A program made the position numbers and the translations under genes. From NCBI GenBank assembly GCA_937915975.1, contig CALGGL010000299.1, forward strand, positions 1 to 10,259: a DNA stretch of 10,259 bases. The letters run 5' to 3'. Positions 1 to 6,438 of the stretch are shown one piece after another. The stretch comes from an uncultured Lachnospiraceae bacterium. GTDB lineage: Bacteria; Bacillota; Clostridia; Lachnospirales; Lachnospiraceae. The notes below the pieces were generated by a model, which searched no databases, was not told the origin of the DNA, and saw nothing but the letters and a program-made list of their open reading frames with translations. Each line of letters opens with the position of its first letter. Positions within the stretch are counted from its first letter, which is position 1.

Positions 1-34
1 GTGACTGGAGTTCAGACGTGTGCTCTTCCGATCT
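1..34. other. Illumina TruSeq read-2 adapter (artefact)
   Basis: All 34 bases match the standard Illumina TruSeq multiplexing/read-2 adapter, which starts GTGACTGGAGTTCAGACG and ends GCTCTTCCGATCT. It is untrimmed library sequence at a contig end. Genomic sequence starts at base 35, and the gene read across this edge is cut by the artefact and not by a natural breakpoint. Confidence 0.97.
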
Positions 35-279
35 ACATATCTAAGAATCACACAGGCTATAAGCGGCGAAAAGATTCCAAGCAGGTATAAAAAGTTAGAA
101 ACCTCAGTTAAGTTATGCTTTACTAAGTATCCGTCCTTCTTTAAATAAAATGCACCCGTTACATACATAATTCCAAAAGATATTATAACATACAAAAGAA
201 TTTGAATGACTGTTTTTTTTCTGGCAGGCTCCAAATTATTTACATTTTTTTCTGTAATTATATTTTCCGTACTACGCAT
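35..279 (-). CDS. Partial membrane protein, possibly CPBP-type intramembrane protease
   Basis: This is the N-terminal ~81 residues of a protein whose remainder lies beyond the contig end. It has a polar leader of about 28 residues, a hydrophobic segment (VIQILLYVIISFGIMYVTGA), a charged loop, then a second hydrophobic stretch starting FLYLLGIFSPLIACVILRY. An N-terminal helix followed by an 'xFSPLIAxxIxR' second helix resembles CPBP (CAAX-protease/bacteriocin-processing) proteins, but the catalytic EExxxR and HxxxH/N motifs would lie in the missing part. Two ATGs occur in tandem (280-282 and 277-279). The second sits 6 nt from a GGAGG and is preferred. It overlaps the end of the upstream permease gene, so translation is probably coupled and the gene belongs to the ABC operon. 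The family call is an inference. Confidence 0.55.
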
Positions 280-1045
280 CATACTCCTCCGTTCCCTTTA
301 GATAAAGCTTACAGGATATGCGATATGAAAGATAATAAAGCAATACAATAATATGCGGTAAAAATGTCGCAATAAGAAGCTTTGGTGCCGCCATATCAAG
401 AAGCCTAGCCGTTATCGCCTCACCGTTTATGTACTTTGATATATCAGGATTATCCTTAAGCCGCTTAAAAAACTCTACCATGCCTGATATATCTCCAAAC
501 AATGCATATAAAATCACAAAAAAGAAAACTGATAAAAGCACCGCAACCTTAACATTTGTTCCTCTGCCACTTCCATATCTTATGATAAATGGGAGCTCCA
601 AAGCCTCATAAGCTATATTTACAAAAAGAAGCATCATATAAATAATGGTATTATCCGTATGAATGCCTGTTATCAGCGAGATTAATACATCAAAGCAAAA
701 ACATATAACAACTCCCGTTGATGCAATCATAAATATTAGTGTATACCTTGATGCCACCAGACCTTTTTCCGTAAGCGGTGTAGATGTACCAAAATAACTC
801 CACTTTCTTCTTTCATCAATCCCGCAAACCTTACCTTGCAGGAAGAAAACCATAAGAATCACAAGCATTGCAAGGCACATTGATATATTATTTGTATCAA
901 GGCCAAACTCTTTGGAAAACAGCAAATCATTCTTTGACAAAAGAACAGCCACGATAGCAACAATCACCATAAACAAATATACACCCAGACATAAGAATAT
1001 GTTTTTTCTTTCTAAATATAAATCCTTCTTTATAATGCCGCGCAC
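272..1045 (-). CDS. ABC-2 type transporter permease (second permease)
   Basis: This 257-residue integral membrane protein is probably one half of the membrane channel of the exporter encoded by this operon. About six hydrophobic segments are visible (roughly residues 16-36, 55-72, 101-127, 132-152, 166-184 and 222-243). The start MRGIIKKDLYLERKN is a basic amphipathic N-terminus typical of ABC-2 permeases. A loop with DERRKWSYFGTSTPLTEKG (about 78-96) matches the 'D...W..Y...TPL' segment shared with the preceding permease. The start is GTG, supported by a GAGGTGAT ribosome binding site 6 nt upstream. It follows the first permease by 18 nt, so the two are co-transcribed. Substrate cannot be read from sequence; related cassettes are often implicated in peptide or antibiotic stress, which is family knowledge only. 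Confidence 0.85.
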   Translation of the reverse strand: MRGIIKKDLYLERKNIFLCLGVYLFMVIVAIVAVLLSKNDLLFSKEFGLDTNNISMCLAMLVILMVFFLQGKVCGIDERRKWSYFGTSTPLTEKGLVASRYTLIFMIASTGVVICFCFDVLISLITGIHTDNTIIYMMLLFVNIAYEALELPFIIRYGSGRGTNVKVAVLLSVFFFVILYALFGDISGMVEFFKRLKDNPDISKYINGEAITARLLDMAAPKLLIATFLPHIIVLLYYLSYRISCKLYLKGTEEYDA

Positions 1046-1051
1046 CCTACA

Positions 1052-1059
1052 ATCACCTC
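1052..1059 (-). promoter_or_regulatory. Ribosome binding site for GTG-started permease
   Basis: GAGGTGAT on the minus strand is a near-complete anti-Shine-Dalgarno match. It ends 6 nt before the GTG at 1045 and fixes this non-ATG start. Confidence 0.8.
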
Positions 1060-1063
1060 ACAT

Positions 1064-1810
1064 CTATGCCTTTGTTCCATAGCTTTTAGCTGCCTTACAT
1101 GAACCGTAAAAGCTAGCACATGCCGTAACAATAACAAGAATAATCATAATCCATATATATTTTAAGGAAAAACCAGTCACTATATCATAGATACCTTCAT
1201 AATCACCTTCACCAAGTGCGTCACCTGCTCCCGATTTTACGATAAACATAAAAAACAAAAGCATCAAAATAATCATCATCACCATTCCGATAAAGGAAAT
1301 AACACTTGACTTTCTAAATCTGATAAATAAAAATGCCGCCAAAAGCTCTGCTATAAGAAAAATTCCGCAAAGAAAAGCTATAACTGCAATGTCTCCTTTG
1401 CTTAAGGTGGTATGGCTCACTGCATTTGATATAAAAAGATTTATAAATCCAAGCAGAATACCACATACAAACAAAATAAACATTGAGATATATTTTGCTG
1501 CGATAAATTTAACCATTTTCAAAGGTGTCGTATTTAAATATTTATTAAAGCCTGCGGAATAATCTGAACAGATCACACGTATGATTCCGCTTACATCCAT
1601 ACAGGCAAAGAACACCATAAAAGCAAGTCCCAGTCTCACATAAGGAAATATCATATCAAGATTTTCGGTGGAAACATACTTTGCTATATTTCCGCATCTT
1701 GCACTAAGCAAAACCAGATTTCCTATAAGAATAAAGACAAGGATGGTGATAAAGCAAATCCTGATGGTCTTTCTTCCCAGATAAAATTCTCTCATAATAA
1801 GATTCTTCAT
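1064..1810 (-). CDS. ABC-2 type transporter permease (first permease)
   Basis: A 248-residue membrane protein with about six hydrophobic segments (roughly residues 17-37, 57-77, 104-128, 141-163, 170-191, 217-237). The N-terminus MKNLIMREFYLGRKT is the short basic helix found before the first membrane span of ABC-2 permeases. The loop CSDYSAGFNKYLNTTPLK (about 81-98) is the conserved cytoplasmic coupling segment, similar in place to that of the second permease. The ATG at 1810 has a GGAGAAA ribosome binding site. The ATPase gene lies upstream across a 93-nt spacer holding a palindrome, and the second permease follows after 18 nt. The two permeases are different paralogues, so the exporter is probably a heterodimer driven by the single ATPase. 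Confidence 0.85.
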   Translation of the reverse strand: MKNLIMREFYLGRKTIRICFITILVFILIGNLVLLSARCGNIAKYVSTENLDMIFPYVRLGLAFMVFFACMDVSGIIRVICSDYSAGFNKYLNTTPLKMVKFIAAKYISMFILFVCGILLGFINLFISNAVSHTTLSKGDIAVIAFLCGIFLIAELLAAFLFIRFRKSSVISFIGMVMMIILMLLFFMFIVKSGAGDALGEGDYEGIYDIVTGFSLKYIWIMIILVIVTACASFYGSCKAAKSYGTKA

Positions 1811-1862
1811 AAGCTTTCTCCACTAAATCATCTCGCCTGTCGGCTCGATGGAGTTTCTCGTC

Positions 1863-1896
1863 AAAGTGTCGCCTGCGCAAGCGCATCGACACCTTT
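1863..1896. repeat. GC-rich palindrome inside the ABC operon
   Basis: Arms AAAGTGTCG...CGACACCTTT (one bulged base) enclose TGCGC/GCGCA with a tight CAAG loop. The element is GC-rich against an AT-rich background and lies between the ATPase stop codon and the first permease, where neighbouring operon gaps are much shorter. No U-tract follows on the minus strand, so it does not look like a full intrinsic terminator. It could be a dispersed palindromic repeat, or a hairpin that protects the ATPase mRNA or adjusts permease expression. Confidence 0.7.
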
Positions 1897-1903
1897 CCTC
1901 GTT

Positions 1904-2758
1904 TTAAACCAAGAATACCATTATTTCATCAAGTGTAGTCTTATCAACTACCATATCAGTGTATTTTTCTGCTGCCTTGCGCCTATCGGCTACAAGCATT
2001 TCCACTCCATAATCCGTGTGTCTTATGCCTATGTAATCAGCACTATCAACACTCTCAAATTCAGCCTTACCACATTTAATAATTCCGTAGTTATCCAAAA
2101 TCTCGTCCTTGTATCCGCTTAAAATAATCTTTCCCTTATCAATAAAGGTCACCATATCGGCAATCTTTTCAAGGTCGGAGGTTATATGCGTGGACATAAA
2201 GATTGTATTATTCTCATCCTGAAGATACTCCATGAAAATATCCAGTATCTCATTTCTTACAACCGGATCAAGACCTGTGGTCGCCTCATCCATGATTAGA
2301 AGCTTTGCGTGATGTGAAAGCGCCACCGCTATCTGAAGCTTCATCTTCATACCCTTGGAAAACTTCTTAAATGCCTTTTTTGACGGAAGTGAAAATATAT
2401 CCAGATAATTAAAAAATACCTTTTCATCCCAATTCTTGTATATGTCACTCATAACCTTTGACAGTATCTTTGCATTTAAATCCTCGTTAAACGGAAGTTC
2501 ATCAAATACGGCAGCAAGATTTTCCTTAACCTCTGTCTCATTTTTTAAATTATCAAGGCCAAACAGCTTAATCTCGCCCTCGTCCCTCTTAACAATATTT
2601 AAAATTGCATTAATTGTGGTGGACTTACCTGCTCCGTTTTGTCCGATAAAGCCCATAATGCTTCCCTTCGGAACCTTAAAACTCACGTTATCTAACGTAA
2701 ATCCATCATATTTTTTAGTAAGGTTATTAACCTCAATCGCATATTCAAAATCCTGCAT
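1904..2758 (-). CDS. ABC transporter ATP-binding protein
   Basis: A 284-residue cytoplasmic ATPase that would power the two permeases encoded downstream. Motifs in order: Walker A GQNGAGKST (39-47), signature FSKGMKMK (133-140, a degenerate LSGGQ), Walker B LLIMDEAT (153-160), D-loop TGLD (161-164) and H-loop His191 in STHIT. The usual Q-loop glutamine is replaced by Asp in VFDE (84-87), a variant I associate with YtrB-like and other ABC-2 ATPases of clostridia. A C-terminal extension of about 75 residues follows the nucleotide-binding domain. The ATG at 2758 has a strong GGAGG ribosome binding site. This is the first gene of its operon, preceded by a promoter with an overlapping palindromic operator. 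Assignment to the ATPase class is firm; substrate is unknown. Confidence 0.95.
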   Translation of the reverse strand: MQDFEYAIEVNNLTKKYDGFTLDNVSFKVPKGSIMGFIGQNGAGKSTTINAILNIVKRDEGEIKLFGLDNLKNETEVKENLAAVFDELPFNEDLNAKILSKVMSDIYKNWDEKVFFNYLDIFSLPSKKAFKKFSKGMKMKLQIAVALSHHAKLLIMDEATTGLDPVVRNEILDIFMEYLQDENNTIFMSTHITSDLEKIADMVTFIDKGKIILSGYKDEILDNYGIIKCGKAEFESVDSADYIGIRHTDYGVEMLVADRRKAAEKYTDMVVDKTTLDEIMVFLV

Positions 2759-2817
2759 AAGAACCTCCGTAAAGCTTGTTATATATCTTTTAGTTTAATT
2801 TCACTATGTTACCAAAA

Positions 2818-2840
2818 TTGTATATATCGTATATATACAA
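2818..2840. promoter_or_regulatory. Palindromic operator of the ABC operon
   Basis: A perfect inverted repeat: TTGTATATAT, 3-nt spacer, ATATATACAA. It overlaps the -10 element and the expected transcription start of the ABC operon, the place for a repressor. The TTGTATA...TATACAA shape resembles operators of GntR-family regulators of the YtrA group, which commonly control such ABC-2 cassettes. No GntR gene lies in the window, so the identity of the binding protein is inferred. Confidence 0.65.
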
Positions 2841-2865
2841 TACAACATTGTTATATGGTTGTCAA
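2837..2865 (-). promoter_or_regulatory. Sigma-A type promoter of the ABC operon
   Basis: On the minus strand there is a consensus -35 TTGACA (2865-2860), a 17-nt spacer and TATTGT as -10 (2842-2837, four of six consensus bases). It lies about 80 nt upstream of the ATPase start and just after the terminator of the preceding gene. The -10 falls within the palindromic operator. Confidence 0.65.
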
Positions 2866-2894
2866 TAGAGAATACAAATAATGTCTTATTCATA

Positions 2895-2930
2895 AAAATA
2901 GGAAACAGCATTGGGGCTGTTTCCTATTTT
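2895..2930 (-). terminator. Intrinsic terminator
   Basis: A perfect 15-bp stem, AAAATAGGAAACAGC against GCTGTTTCCTATTTT, with a 6-nt loop. Read on the minus strand it ends in a T-run, 24 nt after the stop codon of the EF-hand-like gene. It insulates that gene from the ABC operon promoter that follows. The A-run at the other end could let it work in both directions. Confidence 0.9.
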
Positions 2931-2953
2931 ACATATATAATTTAAATATTAAA

Positions 2954-3934
2954 TTAAAAATCAATCTCATATTCTAAAAACCGTCTGGATTCCTTTTTCA
3001 CCTCATTTGTAATACTAATACTTTCATTAACCTTAATCTTTTTTAACACTGCATCTATTTTCACTGCATCACTTTCTTTGATACCTGACGAATTACTCAT
3101 ATTAATCATAAATTTATGGTGCTTAAGTGAGTCTTGCATTCTCATAGAAATAAGGTTTTGTATGCTGGAATCCTTTTGTAAATATTTTAATCTCGGTTCA
3201 ATCGGTTCGTGCCCATCACACTCCATTTCTGCTGCAATTTCCACAGTAGAGAAGTCATTTGAAGAAAATGATCTGGACAAATCAGTTGACGCTTTTGCCT
3301 TATTTGCTGCTCCAACTTTCATATTTTCTTTAATTTTTTTGTTTACTAAAGATACATTTTGTTCCTTGTATGTAACCCGAAAATGTTTTGCTCCTAAATC
3401 TTGAGCTATTTTCTGCAATTCATTTATTCTGGCAACCTTTAAAAATGAAAAATATTCTTCCAATGCAATATATCTATCCCTATCAGTTGGATCAACATAA
3501 TAAAATTCATATGTGGCATCAGGGAATAACGATATTCCAAATTTATCTATATTATTATGGTATATATTTACATACGTTAAATCGTTTTGATTAGAATAAT
3601 GACCTATTGAACCCTTGCAAACCTCACTTTCCAATCTTTTTTTATCAATTTCACAAACTCTAATAAGCTTTGACAAAGAAAATGAAGCGCCATCAATATC
3701 CTCTTCAAAAAAAGGTTGTAACGTTTTTTCTTCCTTTTTTCTTGATCTTATATCCGCAGATTTTTTAACAGATTCCGCTTTTTTCTTTACAGCACTGCCA
3801 ACATTTCCCGCAACTTCAGATACATCTTTAAAATCAAATTTACCATCATCATTTTGGTCCATTATTTTAACAGCTTTGTTTTTTGCCTTTACTAAAAAAT
3901 TATCTTTATTTTCATCCTTATTTGCGCTATTCAT
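2954..3934 (-). CDS. Hypothetical protein with one EF-hand-like loop
   Basis: A 326-residue, probably cytoplasmic protein: no signal peptide or membrane segment. I do not recognise its family. Near the N-terminus, residues 26-37 read DQNDDGKFDFKD, which matches the 12-residue EF-hand calcium loop (acidic/amide at 1, 3, 5, Gly at 6, hydrophobic at 8, Asp at 9 and 12), flanked by helices as in an EF-hand. A Lys-rich segment (about 49-70) follows. The middle (about 85-200) looks like a folded alpha/beta domain with EEYFSFLKVARINELQKIAQ as a likely helix and AKHFRVTYKEQ as a likely strand. The ATG at 3934 has a GGAGG ribosome binding site. It is monocistronic: its own extended -10 promoter upstream and a strong terminator downstream. 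The calcium-binding role is inferred from a single motif. Confidence 0.8.
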   Translation of the reverse strand: MNSANKDENKDNFLVKAKNKAVKIMDQNDDGKFDFKDVSEVAGNVGSAVKKKAESVKKSADIRSRKKEEKTLQPFFEEDIDGASFSLSKLIRVCEIDKKRLESEVCKGSIGHYSNQNDLTYVNIYHNNIDKFGISLFPDATYEFYYVDPTDRDRYIALEEYFSFLKVARINELQKIAQDLGAKHFRVTYKEQNVSLVNKKIKENMKVGAANKAKASTDLSRSFSSNDFSTVEIAAEMECDGHEPIEPRLKYLQKDSSIQNLISMRMQDSLKHHKFMINMSNSSGIKESDAVKIDAVLKKIKVNESISITNEVKKESRRFLEYEIDF

Positions 3935-3995
3935 ATTAATCCTCCGCCAATTACAAATTTACAAATTGCAATTTTAGTAAAACTTATTATGAACA

Positions 3996-4004
3996 ATTAT
4001 ATCA
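3996..4004 (-). promoter_or_regulatory. Extended -10 promoter for the EF-hand-like gene
   Basis: The minus strand carries TGATATAAT, a perfect -10 hexamer with the extended TGn motif, about 60 nt upstream of the start codon. The matching -35 position (TAGCGT at 17 nt) is poor, as is common for extended -10 promoters. Confidence 0.5.
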
Positions 4005-4049
4005 AACACATATAATTTACGCTATATATTTCTATATAAATCAACAAAT

Positions 4050-4796
4050 CTAAATTTCTTTAATCGCATTTACTACCTTAAATGTATTCTTAATCCCATA
4101 CACCTTAGCCTGTTTTTTTATTTCCTTCTTATTAAGTCCGTCACTGTCAATAAGTATTCCGTCGACACCGCATAAGTCTGCAATTTTAACATCACTTCTT
4201 ATCTCGTTACCTACCATAACAGACTTGGACTTATCAAGCTCCTCGTCATTTATTAGCCTTAATAAAAATTCTTTATCAGGCTTCATTATGCCATAATCCG
4301 ACGATATGTACATCTTATCAAAATATCTGTCAAGGCCGAGCATACTTATCTCCGGTTTGGTAAATATCGCCTGGGCATTTGAAAGAAGATAAAGTCTGCA
4401 TCCCTTTTTCTTTAATTTATCTAATGTTTCTAAAGTATCGGGATATAATTTGATATACTTTCTTGATAGTGTACGAAAAGCATTTGCCATAAATTCAGAC
4501 CAGACAACTTCATTTTCCGGAACCCTCACATTTCCGGAAGATGCTTCTTTCAAAAGGCGAAGGAATACGCGTTCAAGCTTTATCTCCGGATATTCGCAGC
4601 CTGTCTTTTTCTTTAATATATCTCTTTCCTCTCGGTCAAGCCTTATATATGCCTTACGAAGCTGCTTAGGCTTGTATATCGCGCCATAAGCTGCATATAG
4701 CTTTGCAAGCTTCTTCCATAATGAAGTTTTCATTTCATCAGTTTTTATGTCAACCAATGTTCCGTACAAATCAAAGATATAATTTTCGTATTTCAT
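4050..4796 (-). CDS. HAD-superfamily hydrolase, DxY subtype
   Basis: A 248-residue haloacid-dehalogenase-like protein with a helical cap between motifs I and II. Motif I is FDLYGTLVD: nucleophile Asp9, but Tyr11 where HAD phosphatases keep the acid/base Asp. Motif II is LLSN (Ser139), motif III is Lys172 in MKPDKEF, and motif IV is GNEIRSD with Asp202 and Asn197 where Asp is usual. The DxYGT form is known from haloacid dehalogenases and from many uncharacterised clostridial HAD proteins, so a phosphatase name would be unsafe. Ribosome binding site AGGAAGG lies before the ATG at 4796. The AAA ATPase gene ends 64 nt upstream on the same strand without a clear terminator, so co-transcription is possible. 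Confidence 0.9.
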   Translation of the reverse strand: MKYENYIFDLYGTLVDIKTDEMKTSLWKKLAKLYAAYGAIYKPKQLRKAYIRLDREERDILKKKTGCEYPEIKLERVFLRLLKEASSGNVRVPENEVVWSEFMANAFRTLSRKYIKLYPDTLETLDKLKKKGCRLYLLSNAQAIFTKPEISMLGLDRYFDKMYISSDYGIMKPDKEFLLRLINDEELDKSKSVMVGNEIRSDVKIADLCGVDGILIDSDGLNKKEIKKQAKVYGIKNTFKVVNAIKEI

Positions 4797-4860
4797 GATA
4801 TTCCTTCCTCTTTATTTACCAGCCTCGTATTTCAAAAAAAGATAAGATTAATTGCGATCT

Positions 4861-6150
4861 TTAGACAGTCCACACTGCCCATAAAGGAATATTTACAAGC
4901 CATTCCTCTTTGCGATAGTTTGACATTGATGTTCTTACGGCATATTTAGGATTATATTTTCCACTGAATAATCTAAGACTTTTTGCTTTTAAATTTTCTT
5001 CAGCCTTAACCTCAATCGGAATTATATCCTCATCCTTTTGAATCATAAAATCTATCTCTCCTTCAGATTTTGTTTCTGTAAAGTAATACGGAGTAAATGG
5101 CGTCTCCGAAATTAATTCCTGTAAAACATACTGTTCAGTTAATGCGCCCTTAAATTCCGTAAATATTTTATTTCCGTCAAGAATTGTTTTCACACTCAAA
5201 TCACTCATAGCTCCAAGAAGTCCAACATCTAAACAATACAATTTAAAAGCACTGAAATCTACATAAGATTTTAACGGTATAAATGGTTTTGTAACATTGT
5301 TTACCTTATAAATGAGTCCGCAATTTAACAACCATTCTATAGCAAGCTCATAATCCTTTGATCTTGCCCCCTTTTTTATATGTCCAAAAAAGAATTTCTT
5401 ATTCTCTTTTGCCAACTGTGTTGGTATCGAATTCCACACCATACTAAGTCTTGGAAGTTCATCATTTGGAGTATGCTTTCCAAAATCCTTTTCATAAAGA
5501 GAAATTATATCTTTTTGTAAGTCTCTTATTTCGATAAAATCTCTATTTTCAATAAAATTATTAACAACCTCCGGCATTCCTCCGACATAATAATAATGCT
5601 TGAGCATATCTACTATATTGTCACGAACGCTATTTAATGCTTCAAAATTTCCATTATCAATTTGCTCAACCCACATATCCTTCCCTAGTGCCAACATAAA
5701 CTCTCTAAACGAAAGCGGATATATATTAAGCAATTTTACCTTACCAACCGGAAAAGAAATTCCTTCATGTATGGAAACACCCAACAAAGAACCTGCAGCT
5801 ATAACTGCATACTCCGGTGCATCTTCACAAAAATACTTTAATGCCGTAATCGCTTTTTTATTTTCTTGAATTTCATCAAAAATAATCAATGTATCTTCAG
5901 AATTTATTCTTATACCTGAATAAATAGAAAGCTCCATAAGGATTCTGTTTATATCATAATCCTTTTCAAATAGGCCTTTAAGAGCATCTGCATTATCAAA
6001 ATTAATATAAACGGTATTTTTAAAGAATCTTTTTCCAAATTCTTTCATAATCCATGTCTTGCCTACTTGTCTGGCACCCATAATTATAAGCGGTTTTCTT
6101 GATCTTGAATTTTTCCATTCTAATATTTTATTCATAATATCCCGTTCCAT
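4861..6150 (-). CDS. AAA-type ATPase with DUF4143 C-terminal domain
   Basis: A 429-residue protein of the AAA_14/DUF4143 class, widespread and multicopy in gut anaerobes, with no firmly known function. Walker A is GARQVGKT (25-32), Walker B LIIFDEIQ (88-95), sensor-1-like IAAGSLLG (117-124), followed by the family segment IYPLSFREFM (143-152). The C-terminal half (about 210-429) holds the family's helical and nuclease-like region: GALTEQYV with Glu339, GEIDF with Asp367, and PIEVKA with Glu380 and Lys382, the order and spacing of a PD-(D/E)xK fold. Whether it cuts DNA is unproven. The ATG at 6150 lies 8 nt after AGGAG, which favours it over a second ATG 15 nt downstream. Three 33-bp direct repeats lie upstream. 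Full-length and apparently intact. Confidence 0.92.
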   Translation of the reverse strand: MERDIMNKILEWKNSRSRKPLIIMGARQVGKTWIMKEFGKRFFKNTVYINFDNADALKGLFEKDYDINRILMELSIYSGIRINSEDTLIIFDEIQENKKAITALKYFCEDAPEYAVIAAGSLLGVSIHEGISFPVGKVKLLNIYPLSFREFMLALGKDMWVEQIDNGNFEALNSVRDNIVDMLKHYYYVGGMPEVVNNFIENRDFIEIRDLQKDIISLYEKDFGKHTPNDELPRLSMVWNSIPTQLAKENKKFFFGHIKKGARSKDYELAIEWLLNCGLIYKVNNVTKPFIPLKSYVDFSAFKLYCLDVGLLGAMSDLSVKTILDGNKIFTEFKGALTEQYVLQELISETPFTPYYFTETKSEGEIDFMIQKDEDIIPIEVKAEENLKAKSLRLFSGKYNPKYAVRTSMSNYRKEEWLVNIPLWAVWTV

Positions 6151-6211
6151 AACATATTCTCCTGATTTCTTTAATATATTAGATATATTTTACTCTTTTT
6201 GATAATTTATA

Positions 6212-6296
6212 CATTTTTTCTGACGAATTTATTATGTTATATTACACTTTTTCTGACGAATTTATTGTTTTATATCGCACTTTTTCTGACGAACTT
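6212..6296. repeat. 33-bp tandem direct repeats upstream of the AAA ATPase gene
   Basis: TTTTTCTGACGAA occurs at 6215, 6248 and 6281, exactly 33 bp apart. Units one and two agree at 29 of 33 positions by my alignment; unit three keeps the 13-bp core and then diverges. A weak relative may precede them near 6196. Each unit on the minus strand also contains a TATAA-like block. The array ends about 60 bp before the ATPase start, so it lies in the promoter region. Thirty-three bp is close to three helical turns, which would place bound proteins on one face of the DNA. Confidence 0.85.
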
Positions 6297-6349
6297 CAAA
6301 TATACACTATCATATTATATATAAAAAAGCAACAAAAAAGTGTAATTGA

Positions 6350-6395
6350 TTTTTTCGGCAAAATCAACATCTAATTGTTGTTTTTACCGAAGAAA
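6350..6395. other. Imperfect 20-bp hairpin in intergenic region
   Basis: TTTTTTCGGCAAAATCAACA pairs with TGTTGTTTTTACCGAAGAAA at 17 of 20 positions around a 6-nt loop. It lies between the small hypothetical gene (6439-6846) and the tandem repeats. It is placed where a terminator of that gene would be, but no T-run follows the stem on either strand, so a terminator role is uncertain. Confidence 0.55.
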
Positions 6396-6438
6396 ATTAA
6401 ATACACATTTATAAATAAATTATATATCATATTTATTA

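Noticed and set aside
1704..1892. Arg-rich 62-residue open frame overlapping the first permease start and the palindrome.
   Set aside because: It begins inside the hairpin with no ribosome binding site and overlaps a well-supported gene in another frame.
3615..3977. Plus-strand Ser/Phe/Leu-rich open frame opposite the EF-hand-like gene.
   Set aside because: It is the antisense of a gene with clear start, ribosome binding site, promoter and terminator, and it lacks signals of its own.
4020..4039. TATATA-TTTC-TATATA as a terminator for the HAD gene.
   Set aside because: The stem is only six A-T pairs without GC content; too weak to call.
6215..6293. Three spaced repeats as a CRISPR array.
   Set aside because: The similarity continues through most of each 33-bp period, so there are no unique spacers, and no cas gene is present.
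6175..6315. A plus-strand frame stays open across the 33-bp repeats and would code for an 11-residue hydrophobic repeat (TNLLxYIxLFL).
   Set aside because: The period is a multiple of three, so an open frame arises easily. There is no start codon or ribosome binding site, and the other frames are broken by TGA or TAA in each unit.
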